Shown here: piece by piece, positions 15,953 through 24,535 of the stretch | Layout: every line of letters begins with the position of its first letter | Position numbering within the stretch: position 1 is the stretch's first letter | Assembly (NCBI RefSeq): GCF_022180365.1 | Contig: NZ_BQKV01000018.1 | Coordinates: forward strand, 1 to 64,000 | Length of the DNA stretch: 64,000 nucleotides | Direction: 5' to 3' | DNA from: Faecalibacterium gallinarum | GTDB taxonomy: Bacteria; Bacillota; Clostridia; Oscillospirales; Ruminococcaceae | Program-made: the position numbers and the translations under genes | Notes under the pieces: model-generated | Told to the model about the DNA's origin: nothing | Database searches by the model: none | What the model saw: only the letters and a program-made list of their open reading frames with translations

Positions 15953-17320
15953 ATGGCACAAACAAGCACGGCTGCAAGCGCCACGCGCGGCTCCTTGCTG
16001 AAAAACATCATTTTCTTTTCCGTTCCCCTCGCTCTGTCCAGTGTTCTTCAGCTGCTGTTCAATGCGGCGGACGTGGTAGTGGTGGGCCGTTTTGTGGGCA
16101 GCACCGCCCTGGCCGCGGTCGGCTCCAACTCCGCGTTGATCAACCTGCTGGTCAACTTGTTTGTCGGTCTGTCCATCGGCTCCAATGTGGTGGCCGCCCG
16201 CTGTTTTGGCGCCAAAGATGACGCGGGTGTGCGGAACACGGTACATACCTCGGTGGCCATCGGTTTTATCAGCGGCGCCTTTCTGGCCTTTGTGGGCTTT
16301 TTTGCAGCCCGGTATCTGCTGGAGCTGATGTCCTGCCCGGTGGATGTCATTGACCTGTCTACCATCTATCTGAAAATCTATTTCATCGGCATGCCGGTCA
16401 ACATGGTCTATAACTTCAGCTCGGCGCTGCTGCGGGCTGTGGGTGACACCCGCCGCCCCCTGTACTGCCTGGCAGCTTCGGGTGTGGTCAACGTAATCCT
16501 GAACCTGGTTTTCGTCATCGGCTTCCAGCTGAGCGTGGCGGGTGTCGCTCTGGCCACCATCATCAGCCAGGCCCTTTCCGCCGGGCTGGTGCTCTGGCTG
16601 CTCTGCCGCGAAAAAGGCGCCCTCCATCTGAACATGCGCGCCCTGAGCATCCACCGCGGCACCCTGATCCAGATCCTGCGGATCGGCCTGCCCGCCGGGC
16701 TCCAGAGCACCGTGTTCAGCCTGTCCAACGTGGTGATCCAGTCGGCCATCAACTCCTTCGGTTCCATCATCGTGGCCGGCAACTCCGCCGCCTCCAACAT
16801 CGAGGGCTTTGTCTATATCTCGATGAACGCCTTCTCTCAGGCGGCGGTTACCTTCACCAGCCAGAATGTCGGCGCCCGGCAGTATCACAACATTGATCGC
16901 GTTCTGATCAACTGCCTGGGCTGCGTCGGTGTAACGGGTCTGGTGATGGGCGTGGGCGCTACCATTTTCGGTGAGCCGCTTCTGGGCATCTATTCTTCCG
17001 ACCCGGCGGTCATCGACGCCGGCATGATCCGGTTAATTATGATCTGCTCCTGCTATTTCCTCTGCGGCTTTATGGACGTTCTGGCCAACTGTCTGCGCGG
17101 GCTGGGTTACTCGGTGATGCCCATGGTTGTTAGCCTGGTGGGCAGCTGCGCCCTCCGGTTGATCTGGATTGCCACCATCTTCCAGCTGTTCCACACCACC
17201 CGGATGCTTTATCTGAGCTATCCCGTCAGCTGGGGCCTGACCGTGCTGGCACACTTGATCTGCTTCTTTGTGGTGCGCCGCAAGTGGCAGAAAGAACTCC
17301 GCGCCAAAGCGGCAGTGTAA
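15953..17320 (+). CDS. MATE family multidrug / metabolite efflux transporter
   Basis: 455 residues, about 12 membrane helices in two homologous halves (MatE domains roughly 15-175 and 240-400). Likely Na+ or H+ antiport of cationic compounds; substrate not deducible. ATG 15953 chosen for the CAGGAGG site eight bases upstream; an earlier in-frame ATG has none. GC-rich codon use matches the surrounding core genes, unlike the second MATE at 18151, so this copy looks resident. Confidence 0.9.
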   Translation: MAQTSTAASATRGSLLKNIIFFSVPLALSSVLQLLFNAADVVVVGRFVGSTALAAVGSNSALINLLVNLFVGLSIGSNVVAARCFGAKDDAGVRNTVHTSVAIGFISGAFLAFVGFFAARYLLELMSCPVDVIDLSTIYLKIYFIGMPVNMVYNFSSALLRAVGDTRRPLYCLAASGVVNVILNLVFVIGFQLSVAGVALATIISQALSAGLVLWLLCREKGALHLNMRALSIHRGTLIQILRIGLPAGLQSTVFSLSNVVIQSAINSFGSIIVAGNSAASNIEGFVYISMNAFSQAAVTFTSQNVGARQYHNIDRVLINCLGCVGVTGLVMGVGATIFGEPLLGIYSSDPAVIDAGMIRLIMICSCYFLCGFMDVLANCLRGLGYSVMPMVVSLVGSCALRLIWIATIFQLFHTTRMLYLSYPVSWGLTVLAHLICFFVVRRKWQKELRAKAAV

Positions 17321-17353
17321 AAACAGGATCTCTTTTCAATTTATATAAACAGA

Positions 17354-17404
17354 AGGCCGGAGGGCCGCAAGCACATGCTTGCAGCCCTCCGGCCTGTTTG
17401 TTTA
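17354..17404 (+). terminator. Terminator between MATE and padR
   Basis: AGGCCGGAGGGC (17354-17365) pairs with GCCCTCCGGCCT (17384-17395), with an inner GCAAGCA/TGCTTGC stem, followed by GTTTGTTT. It overlaps the padR stop, so it may serve both strands. Confidence 0.8.
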
Positions 17405-17938
17405 TCCTTCTGTCCCATCAAACGGCCCTACCGATGCGATCCACTCTTCCATCGCCTGGGCCAGTATATATTGTTGGCGCAGAACCGCCAGGCCGGCCGC
17501 CGGAACATCCGGCACCCCTGACTTTACCTGCAAATTGTTTTCCAGATTCTTTTTCAGCGTTTTGATGTTCTCCGCAATCTCATCAACACACTTTTTTTGC
17601 TGCTCCCGCGGAAGCGAATCCAGGTTAACGATCACTGCGTTAAAATCCAAAAAGAGATGAATCGGACTGGATGAGATCTCCCTCATAAGCCGCTCAAATT
17701 CAGCCTCCCCTGCTTCCGTCAGGGTATAAACGGCTTTTTCCGGCATCTTCCCTTCCCGAATGATTTCTCCTTGAATCAGCCCTTTTTCTTCCAGTTGAAG
17801 CGCCTTTTTGTAGATAGAGGGTGTACTGATTTTCACACATTTGGAGATATTGCGGTATTCCACGAGTTTCTGAATTTCATAAGCGCTCATGGGGCTCTTT
17901 TTTAAGATTCCCAATACAATCAAATCAATCGCGGCCAT
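17402..17938 (-). CDS. PadR family transcriptional regulator
   Basis: 178 residues. N-terminal winged helix (about 3-80), starting IDLIVLGILKKSPMSAYEI and including the wing KAVYTLTEAGEAEFERL, followed by a helical dimerisation region (90-160). Divergent from a MATE transporter whose promoter contains palindromes, so it probably represses that pump and itself and is released by the pump's substrate, as in LmrR- or PadR-type circuits. Composition is lower in GC than the core neighbours. Confidence 0.88.
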   Translation of the reverse strand: MAAIDLIVLGILKKSPMSAYEIQKLVEYRNISKCVKISTPSIYKKALQLEEKGLIQGEIIREGKMPEKAVYTLTEAGEAEFERLMREISSSPIHLFLDFNAVIVNLDSLPREQQKKCVDEIAENIKTLKKNLENNLQVKSGVPDVPAAGLAVLRQQYILAQAMEEWIASVGPFDGTEG

Positions 17939-18051
17939 GCAGGCCCCCCTCTCTTACCAGTTTTGAACTGAATCCCAGCCTCTTAAAAATTGCTATAAAA
18001 TAGAGTAGTATATTTTATCTATTTTGTCAAGAATAATTCCTCTCCCTTTTC

Positions 18052-18080
18052 TTGACAAGTACTATAAATTATAGTATTAT
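18052..18080 (+). promoter_or_regulatory. Promoter of the PadR-linked MATE gene
   Basis: TTGACA (18052-18057), 17-base spacer, TATTAT (18075-18080). The spacer consists almost wholly of an inverted repeat. Confidence 0.85.
18058..18078. promoter_or_regulatory. Operator palindrome 1 (probable PadR site)
   Basis: AGTACTATAA-A-TTATAGTATT, arms matching at 9 of 10 positions, placed exactly between and over the -35 and -10 boxes. Binding here would block RNA polymerase. Confidence 0.65.
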
Positions 18081-18104
18081 GTCCCTTGCAGCCGGTTGAT
18101 ATAA

Positions 18105-18120
18105 ATTATAGTACTATAAT
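18105..18120. promoter_or_regulatory. Operator palindrome 2 (probable PadR site)
   Basis: ATTATAGTACTATAAT is a perfect 16-base palindrome sharing the TATAGTACTATA core with operator 1. Centres are about 44 bases apart, near four helical turns, so both sites face the same side of the DNA. Confidence 0.65.
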
Positions 18121-18150
18121 CAATATTATTTAACAGAAAGGAACAATACC

Positions 18151-19530
18151 ATGGCTGAACCAAATCATAAACTTATACTCTTAAGCAGTGCTCCCATCCC
18201 CAAAGCTCTCATGGCTCTCGGCTTCCCGATTATGATCGGGATGTTAATCAATGCGTTTTATAATCTGGCAGACGCTTACTTTGTAGGCGGGCTGGGAGAA
18301 CGTCAAATGGGCGCGATCTCTGTCGTTTTCCCGTTGGGTCAGGTTGTTGTGGGGCTGGGTCTGATGTTCGGAAATGGCGCCGCCTCCTATTTATCCCGAC
18401 TATTGGGGCGCAAAGACCTGGCAACTGCAAACCAGGTTGCAAGCACGGCCCTTTATTGCAGTGTCCTGCTCGGGGGAGTGGTAATTTTATTGGCAACGTT
18501 TTTCCTGCGACCCATTCTAACCCTGCTTGGCGCCACTGAAACCATTCTGCCGTATGCTCTCACTTATGCGCGGATCTACGTACTTTCCTGTATTTTCAAT
18601 GTTTTTAATGTAACCATGAACAACATCGTCAGCAGCGAGGGGGCCGCAAAAATCGCCATGTGCGCCTTGTTGCTGGGCGCCCTGCTGAACATTGGGCTGG
18701 ACCCTCTTTTTATTTACACATTGAATCTGGGCGTCGCCGGAGCCGCCATCGCCACAGCCCTCTCTCAGATGGTTTCTACGCTGGTATATCTGGCTTATAT
18801 CTTAAGTCATAAGAGCGTTTTTACTTTTTGCATCAAAGATTTTTCCCCGACACGGCGCCTTCTGACCGAAATTTTGAAGATTGGCATTCCCACCTTGACA
18901 TTCCAGCTGCTGACCAGTCTTTCGGTTGCTCTGATCAACCGCGCCGCAAACGATTATGGCGATGCGGTGATTGCAGGGATGGGGGCTGTAACACGGATCA
19001 GCTCTATGGGGACTCTGGTTGTGTTTGGCTTCCTCAAAGGATTTCAGCCAATTGCCGGGTTTAGTTATGGTGCGAAAAATTTTGGACGTCTGCGCCAAGC
19101 CATCAAAACATCCCTCATTTGGTCCACGGGGTTCTGTGGGGCAGCGGGCCTGTGTATGGCGCTGTTTTCGGCTCAGATCATCGGTCAGTTTTCGGGTGGG
19201 AACCCGGAGGTATTATTGGCCGGCCAGCGTTCCCTGGCTGCAAACGGCCTCTCCTTTTTCCTGTTTGGGTTTTATACCGTATATTCTTCCCTGTTCCTTG
19301 CCCTTGGCAAAGGCAAAGCAGGCTTTTTTCTGGGAGCATGCAGACAAGGGATTTGTTTTATTCCCATCATTCTGCTGCTGCCTTCTATCTGGGGTCTGAA
19401 TGGGATTCTTTACGCCCAGCCAATTGCAGACCTTCTCTCCGCCGGGATTACCGCAGTGATGGCCCTACAGCTTCATTGCGAGTTGGATTTAGCGGAACGC
19501 TGTATCTCCTTCGGCGGGGCTGGAATATAA
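18151..19530 (+). CDS. MATE family efflux transporter under PadR control
   Basis: 459 residues, 12 predicted helices; begins with a 20-residue cytosolic tail, then MatE repeats (about 20-180 and 245-405). Closer to the DinF/NorM-like MepA group than to the first MATE by its PxxIGxL/NxxNxxxD-type segments, but a precise subfamily cannot be given. AAAGGA lies ten bases before ATG 18151. Codon use is clearly more AT-rich than the surrounding genes. With padR and its operators this looks like a self-contained, possibly acquired resistance or detoxification cassette. Confidence 0.9.
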   Translation: MAEPNHKLILLSSAPIPKALMALGFPIMIGMLINAFYNLADAYFVGGLGERQMGAISVVFPLGQVVVGLGLMFGNGAASYLSRLLGRKDLATANQVASTALYCSVLLGGVVILLATFFLRPILTLLGATETILPYALTYARIYVLSCIFNVFNVTMNNIVSSEGAAKIAMCALLLGALLNIGLDPLFIYTLNLGVAGAAIATALSQMVSTLVYLAYILSHKSVFTFCIKDFSPTRRLLTEILKIGIPTLTFQLLTSLSVALINRAANDYGDAVIAGMGAVTRISSMGTLVVFGFLKGFQPIAGFSYGAKNFGRLRQAIKTSLIWSTGFCGAAGLCMALFSAQIIGQFSGGNPEVLLAGQRSLAANGLSFFLFGFYTVYSSLFLALGKGKAGFFLGACRQGICFIPIILLLPSIWGLNGILYAQPIADLLSAGITAVMALQLHCELDLAERCISFGGAGI

Positions 19531-19574
19531 CCCCATCGAAAGAAAATTGTCTTTCTTAATCCGCAAAATCTACA

Positions 19575-19617
19575 AAACCCGGCGTGCGGTCTCTCTGCGA
19601 GGCGGCACGCCGGGTTT
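19575..19617. terminator. Bidirectional terminator after MATE / amidotransferase
   Basis: AAACCCGGCGTGC (19575-19587) pairs with GCACGCCGGGTTT (19605-19617). T-rich sequence follows on the plus strand (GATCGTTTCTTATCGTTTTTT); the minus side has TTTTGTAGATTTTG. Confidence 0.8.
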
Positions 19618-19674
19618 GATCGTTTCTTATCGTTTTTTCTACTGTGCCAAAGGTACAAACGATGCGCTTTCGGA

Positions 19675-20379
19675 TTACTGGCAGCTCTCTACAAAAGCCC
19701 GGAAGATCTCGCGGCTGGCTTCGCTGACCTTGTGGGAAAACTCCGGGTGCCACTGCACCGCCCAGACAAACCGCTTGTCCGGCATCCAGACCGCTTCCAC
19801 CAGGCCGTCCGGCGCATAGGCCATGGCGCTCAGGCTGTCGGCCAGATTTTTAATTCCCTGGTGGTGGCAGCTGTTCACGGGCAGGGTTTTCACCCCCAGG
19901 CGCTCGGCCAGGGGGCTGCCCCGCAGCAGCGAAACCTCATGAGAGGGCTGATCGTAGGGAGGCTGCTGATGGTGTACCACCGTGGAGTAGTGCTCCACGG
20001 GCAGATCCTGATACAGGGTCCCCCCCAGCGCCGCATTTAAAAATTGAACGCCACGGCAAATGCCCAGAACCGGAAGATCCCGCCGCAGAGCCTCGTCCAG
20101 CAGCAGCCGCTCCATCCGGTCCCGGCCCGGACAGCAGGCCCCGCACACTTCCCGCGGGGTCTCTCCGTAGACTTCGGGCGAGACATCGTGGCCGCCGGTG
20201 AGCAGAACGCCGTCGCAGGTTTCTGCCAGCCGGGCGATGGCCTCCGGGTCGTCGGTCAGAGGCAGCATCACGGGGATGCCGCCGGCTTCCTCGATTCCCT
20301 CGAAATACCCGGGCAGCATCCAGAAACTTTCCCGTTCCTCATCCACCAGAGGAACCACTCCAATCATCGGTTTTTTCAT
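19675..20379 (-). CDS. Gamma-glutamyl-GABA hydrolase family (class I amidotransferase-like)
   Basis: 234 residues, peptidase C26 (PuuD-like). The nucleophile Cys is in LGICRGVQFLNAALGG (near 96), and the His-Glu pair is in WHPEFS (near 217). Such enzymes hydrolyse gamma-glutamyl bonds, for example gamma-glutamyl-GABA in putrescine breakdown. No polyamine genes are adjacent, so the substrate is open. Transcribed alone from the promoter at 20476-20504, with a hairpin in its leader. Confidence 0.88.
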   Translation of the reverse strand: MKKPMIGVVPLVDEERESFWMLPGYFEGIEEAGGIPVMLPLTDDPEAIARLAETCDGVLLTGGHDVSPEVYGETPREVCGACCPGRDRMERLLLDEALRRDLPVLGICRGVQFLNAALGGTLYQDLPVEHYSTVVHHQQPPYDQPSHEVSLLRGSPLAERLGVKTLPVNSCHHQGIKNLADSLSAMAYAPDGLVEAVWMPDKRFVWAVQWHPEFSHKVSEASREIFRAFVESCQ

Positions 20380-20437
20380 TGTTTCCCCTCCATAGGCCCG
20401 CCTGCCTCATATACAGGCCGGGCAAAAACCTAAAAGG

Positions 20438-20472
20438 ACAGCGAACCGATGGCCGGCCTCGCTGTCTGGTGT
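20438..20472 (-). promoter_or_regulatory. Terminator-like hairpin in amidotransferase leader
   Basis: GACAGCGA...TCGCTGTC with an inner GGCCGGCC element lies immediately after the inferred transcription start and is followed by CTTTTAGGTTTTTG. Possibly an attenuator or a stabilising 5' hairpin. Confidence 0.4.
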
Positions 20473-20475
20473 TTT

Positions 20476-20504
20476 ATTATAGCACCCGCCCGCTGTTTCG
20501 GCAA
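20476..20504 (-). promoter_or_regulatory. Promoter of the amidotransferase gene
   Basis: TTGCCG (20504-20499), 17 bases, TATAAT (20481-20476) on the minus strand. Confidence 0.65.
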
Positions 20505-20807
20505 GGCCGCCCGCTGATGGTTCTCCCGGAAGGATTTGCCGTGCCATGAGCGATTTTTCCGTTAAGCGCGCAGCTGGCCACAAAAAGGATTCCCCCGCAT
20601 TTCAGCCCTCTGCGTCGTCTTAATTGCCGAAATATTTTACAGTCCAGAACATTTTTTGTGGAAAGGCTCTATAAACCCGGGCGCAAAGTTTGTGCAATAT
20701 TTCATTGATCGGCAACAATAATATATGTAATTTTGCCGCCGGATTCTTTATTATTAAAGCAAAGGGTTTTATTAGAACCGCCGCACATTGAACAAGGAGG
20801 AAACAGA
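20505..20807. other. Control region upstream of galK
   Basis: About 300 bases without a convincing gene. The right half (20680-20760) is AT-rich, unlike its surroundings, and should hold the gal promoter. The best candidate is TTGATC (20705-20710), 17 bases, TAATTT, preceded by TG. It is weak, which would suit an activated or repressed promoter. No clear catabolite-response element was found. Confidence 0.4.
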
Positions 20808-22094
20808 ATGAAAGACGTTCGTATTTGGAAGCAGGAGCTGGCCAACGGCACTCATGCAGACCGCCTCGCCAGCCTCTATTGCTGCGCCCCCGAGCAGACC
20901 GCCGCCTTTGCGGCGCGTTATCAGGCCGTATTGGACGGCCTGGAGGCAACCTTCGGTGCACACAGCGAAGCCGCCCTCTTCAGCGCCCCGGGCCGCACAG
21001 AGATCGGCGGCAACCACACCGATCATCAGCACGGTCAGGTGCTGGCCGGCAGCGTCAACATTGACATGATCGCCGCTGTGGGCCCCAACGACCGGAACGA
21101 GCTGCGGGTCCAGAGCGAGGGGTACGATCTTTGCATCATCCCCCTGAACGATCTGGAAGCCCGCAAGGAAGAGGAAAACACCAGCGCCGCCATCCTGCGG
21201 GGCGAGTGCGCCGCCTTTGTCCAGCGGGGCGCCGTCCTCTCCGGCCTGGATGTGTATATCTCCTCCAATGTTCCCAAGGGCAGCGGCGTATCCTCCAGCG
21301 CAGCCTTTGAGGTTCTGATCGGCACCATCCTGAACGAGCTGTTCATGGGCGAGGCCAAGGTCTCCCCCATCGAGATCGCCCAGATCGGCCAGTGGTCGGA
21401 GAACGTCTACTTCGGCAAGCCCTGCGGCCTGATGGATCAGATGGCCTCCAGCGTGGGCAACATCGTCACCATCGACTTTGCAGACCCCGCCAACCCCATC
21501 GTCGAGCCGGTCAAGGTGGACTTCTCCCAGGCTGGGCTGGCCCTCTGCATCCTGGATTCGGGCGCAGACCATGCCGACCTGACCGACGAGTATGCTGCTA
21601 TCCCCAACGACTGCCGCGCCGTGGCTAAAGTCTGCGGCGGCGAAGTGCTGCGGGATGTGCCTTTCGAGACCTTTATGGCCAAGCTGCCCGAGTGCCGGGC
21701 GGCCTGCGGCGACCGCGCCGTTCTCCGCGCGCTCCATGTCTACGCCGACAACCAGCGGGTGGTCAAACAGGTAGCCGCCCTGCGGGCCGGTGATTTTGAC
21801 ACCTTCCTGGCACTGGTGAACGAGTCCGGCCTGAGCAGCTGGGAGTACCTGCAGAACGTCATCCCCGCCGGGTACAAGGAGCACCAGGAAGTCGCTGTCA
21901 CCATCGCTGCCGCAAAGCAGCTCCTGGGCGGCCGCGGCGCGGTGCGTGTCCACGGCGGCGGCTTTGCCGGCACGGCCCAGGCTTTTGTTCCCCTGGATAT
22001 GCTGGACGAGTTCAAGACCGGCATTGAGCGCATCATCGGCGAGGGCCGCTGCCATGTGCTCTCCATCCGCCCGGAAGGAGGCGCCGTGTTATGA
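20808..22094 (+). CDS. galK: Galactokinase
   Basis: 428 residues, GHMP kinase family. The galactokinase signature APGRTEIGGNHTDHQHG lies near residues 61-77 and the ATP loop PKGSGVSSSAAFE near 155-167. A third GHMP motif (VHGGGFAGTAQAF) is near 380. It phosphorylates galactose to galactose-1-phosphate, the first Leloir step. ATG 20808 follows AAGGAGG at seven bases. The end overlaps galT by four bases (ATGA), indicating translational coupling. Confidence 0.95.
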   Translation: MKDVRIWKQELANGTHADRLASLYCCAPEQTAAFAARYQAVLDGLEATFGAHSEAALFSAPGRTEIGGNHTDHQHGQVLAGSVNIDMIAAVGPNDRNELRVQSEGYDLCIIPLNDLEARKEEENTSAAILRGECAAFVQRGAVLSGLDVYISSNVPKGSGVSSSAAFEVLIGTILNELFMGEAKVSPIEIAQIGQWSENVYFGKPCGLMDQMASSVGNIVTIDFADPANPIVEPVKVDFSQAGLALCILDSGADHADLTDEYAAIPNDCRAVAKVCGGEVLRDVPFETFMAKLPECRAACGDRAVLRALHVYADNQRVVKQVAALRAGDFDTFLALVNESGLSSWEYLQNVIPAGYKEHQEVAVTIAAAKQLLGGRGAVRVHGGGFAGTAQAFVPLDMLDEFKTGIERIIGEGRCHVLSIRPEGGAVL

Positions 22095-23590
22095 TTTCTG
22101 CTGCCATTCAGCAGCTCGTCAACTACGGCCTGGACACCGGCCTGATCCTGCCTGACGACGAAATTTACATCCGCAACCAGCTCTTGATGACCATGCAGCT
22201 GGATTCCTTTGAGGAGCCCGAGGGCGAGTGTTATTACACCGACCTGGAGTCCATCCTCAAGACGCTGGTGGACGACGCAGTCGCCCGGGGCGTCTGTGAC
22301 GACAACATCACCGCACGGGACCTGTTCGACACCAAGCTGATGGGCGTTCTGACCCCTCGCCCCAGCATCGTGCGGGCCAACTTCTACGAGCGGTATGAGA
22401 CCGAAGGCCCCCAGCAGGCCACCGACTGGTTCTACAAGTTCAGCCAGGACACCGACTACATCCGACGCTACCGCATCAAACGGGACGTCAAGTGGGTGAC
22501 CTCCACCGTCTACGGTGACCTGGACATCACCATCAACCTCTCCAAACCCGAAAAGGACCCCAAGGCCATTGCCGCCGCCAAGCTCGCCCCCCAGAGCGCC
22601 TACCCCAAGTGCCAGCTCTGCATGGAGAACGAGGGCTATGCAGGCCGGATGAACCATCCCGCACGGGAGAGCCACCGCATTATTCCGGTGGTCATCAACG
22701 ACAGCGCCTGGAACTTCCAGTACAGCCCCTACGTCTACTACAACGAGCACTGCATCGTCTTTAACAGCGAGCACACCCCCATGAAGATCGAGCGGGCCAC
22801 CTTCCGCAAGCTGCTGGACTTTGTGGCCCAGTTCCCCCACTACTTTGTGGGCAGCAACGCTGATCTGCCCATCGTGGGCGGCAGCATCCTGAGCCACGAC
22901 CATTTCCAGGGCGGCCACTACGAGTTCGCCATGGCCAAAGCCCCCATCGAAAAGACCTGGGTTTTCCCCGGCTTTGAGGATGTGGAGGCAGGCATCGTCC
23001 ACTGGCCCATGAGCTGCATCCGGCTGACCTGCGGGGACGACGAGCGTCTGGTGGAGCTGGCGGACAAGATTCTGCGCGCCTGGCGCGGCTACACCGACGA
23101 GAGCTGCTTTATCTATGCAGAGACCGACGGCGAGCCCCACAACACCATCACCCCCATCGCCCGGATGCGGGACGGCAAGTTCCAGCTGGATCTGGTGCTG
23201 CGCAACAACATCACCACCCCGGAACATCCCCTGGGCGTCTATCACCCCCACGCCAAGCTCCACCACATCAAGAAGGAGAACATCGGCCTGATCGAGGTCA
23301 TGGGTCTGGCCGTCCTGCCCAGCCGCCTCAAGAGCGAGATGGCTGAGCTGGAGGTGGCTCTGGCCGCCCGGACTCCGGTGAGCGAGTACAGCGAAGCCAT
23401 TCAGAAACACGCCGAGTGGGCCCAGGAAGTTCTGGCCAAGCACCCCGAGCTGAACGCCGGGAACGTCCACGACATCCTTCAGGAAGAGATCGGCCTGGTC
23501 TTTGCCCAGGTGCTGGCAGATGCCGGCGTCTACAAACTGGACGAGGCCGGCCGGGCCGGGTTTGAGCGGTTCCTGGCCAGTGTGAACTGA
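22091..23590 (+). CDS. galT: UDP-glucose--hexose-1-phosphate uridylyltransferase (class II)
   Basis: 499 residues, the long Firmicute-type GalT (the class I enzyme has about 350). The catalytic HxHxQ motif is seen in ILSHDHFQGGHYE near residue 275. It swaps UMP between UDP-glucose and galactose-1-phosphate. Overlaps galK by four bases; cutC follows after 29 bases. galE is not in the window and must be elsewhere. Confidence 0.95.
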   Translation: MISAAIQQLVNYGLDTGLILPDDEIYIRNQLLMTMQLDSFEEPEGECYYTDLESILKTLVDDAVARGVCDDNITARDLFDTKLMGVLTPRPSIVRANFYERYETEGPQQATDWFYKFSQDTDYIRRYRIKRDVKWVTSTVYGDLDITINLSKPEKDPKAIAAAKLAPQSAYPKCQLCMENEGYAGRMNHPARESHRIIPVVINDSAWNFQYSPYVYYNEHCIVFNSEHTPMKIERATFRKLLDFVAQFPHYFVGSNADLPIVGGSILSHDHFQGGHYEFAMAKAPIEKTWVFPGFEDVEAGIVHWPMSCIRLTCGDDERLVELADKILRAWRGYTDESCFIYAETDGEPHNTITPIARMRDGKFQLDLVLRNNITTPEHPLGVYHPHAKLHHIKKENIGLIEVMGLAVLPSRLKSEMAELEVALAARTPVSEYSEAIQKHAEWAQEVLAKHPELNAGNVHDILQEEIGLVFAQVLADAGVYKLDEAGRAGFERFLASVN

Positions 23591-23619
23591 TTTCTCCCCC
23601 ATCCCGAAAGGAGAGCACC

Positions 23620-24399
23620 ATGCCGGACAAAAAGCAGCTGCCCAAGATTCTGGAAGTCTGTGTGGACAGTACCGCCAGCGCCCTGGCCGCCAAGCGAGGC
23701 GGGGCCGACCGGCTGGAGCTCTGCGCCGACCTCATCATCGGCGGGACAACCCCCAGCCTGGCCCTGCTTCGACAGGTCAAAGCGGAAACGGGTCTGCCGG
23801 TGCGGGCCCTGCTCCGCCCCCGGTTTGGGGATTTCCTCTACGACCCCTGGGAGCTGGCCCAGATGGAAGAGCTGGCCTTTGAGCTGGTCTATTCCGGCGC
23901 TGACGGGATTGTGACCGGCGTCCTAACCCCGGAGGGCGCGTTGGATCTGCCCGCCATGGAGCGGATCTGCACCGCCGCCCGGAAAGCCGCCGGCCCGGCG
24001 GGGGTAGACCTGGCCCTTCACCGCGCCTTTGATGTCTGCCGCGACCCACGCGAAGCTCTGGAGGCCGCCTGTGCCCTGGGGATGAAAACCATCCTGACCA
24101 GCGGCCAGGCCCCCGATGTCATGCTGGGTATGGCCACCCTCTCCGATCTGGTAAGGCTGGCGGACGGACGAATTGAAATTCTGGCCGGGTCCGGTGTCAT
24201 TCCGGCGGCCATCCCCCTTCTGGCCCAGATGGCCGGGGTCCGTTCTTTCCACCTTTCGGGCAAGGAACGGCGGGGCAGTCGGATGACGTTCCGGCGGGAA
24301 AATGTCCCCATGGGTCTGCCCGGTTTTGACGAATACGAGCTGTGGCAGACCAGCGAGGAAGTCATCCGCAGCGCGAGACAGGCCCTCGACGGGATTTAA
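23620..24399 (+). CDS. cutC: CutC family TIM-barrel protein
   Basis: 259 residues, slightly longer than typical CutC. Conserved opening LEVCVDSTASALAAKRGGADRLELCADLI is split here as LEVCVDS...RGGADRLELC (residues 9-35), with HRAFDVCRDP near 135 and ILTSGQAP near 160. CutC was named for copper tolerance in E. coli, but biochemical support for a copper role is weak. Here it is third in a galK-galT operon with its own GAAAGGAG site, which suggests a sugar-related role. No metal-transport gene is nearby. Confidence 0.9.
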   Translation: MPDKKQLPKILEVCVDSTASALAAKRGGADRLELCADLIIGGTTPSLALLRQVKAETGLPVRALLRPRFGDFLYDPWELAQMEELAFELVYSGADGIVTGVLTPEGALDLPAMERICTAARKAAGPAGVDLALHRAFDVCRDPREALEAACALGMKTILTSGQAPDVMLGMATLSDLVRLADGRIEILAGSGVIPAAIPLLAQMAGVRSFHLSGKERRGSRMTFRRENVPMGLPGFDEYELWQTSEEVIRSARQALDGI

Positions 24400-24442
24400 A
24401 GGAACTCTCCTCCCCCAGGCTCTTTAAACCCAATACAAAAAG

Positions 24443-24490
24443 CGCCCCACCGCGTGAAGCGATTTTCATGCGGTGGGGCGTCTTATTTTT
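24443..24490. terminator. Bidirectional terminator between cutC and tyrS
   Basis: CGCCCCACCGC (24443-24453) pairs with GCGGTGGGGCG (24470-24480). TCTTATTTTT follows on plus; CTTTTTG follows on minus. Confidence 0.9.
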
Positions 24491-24535
24491 GTGTCAAGCA
24501 TTTAAGCTTTACATGGCATTTTGGGATTCAAGGCC

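Noticed and set aside
21740-23602. 620-codon minus-strand frame opposite galT
   Set aside because: Shadow frame with no start signal, opposite a clear GalT.
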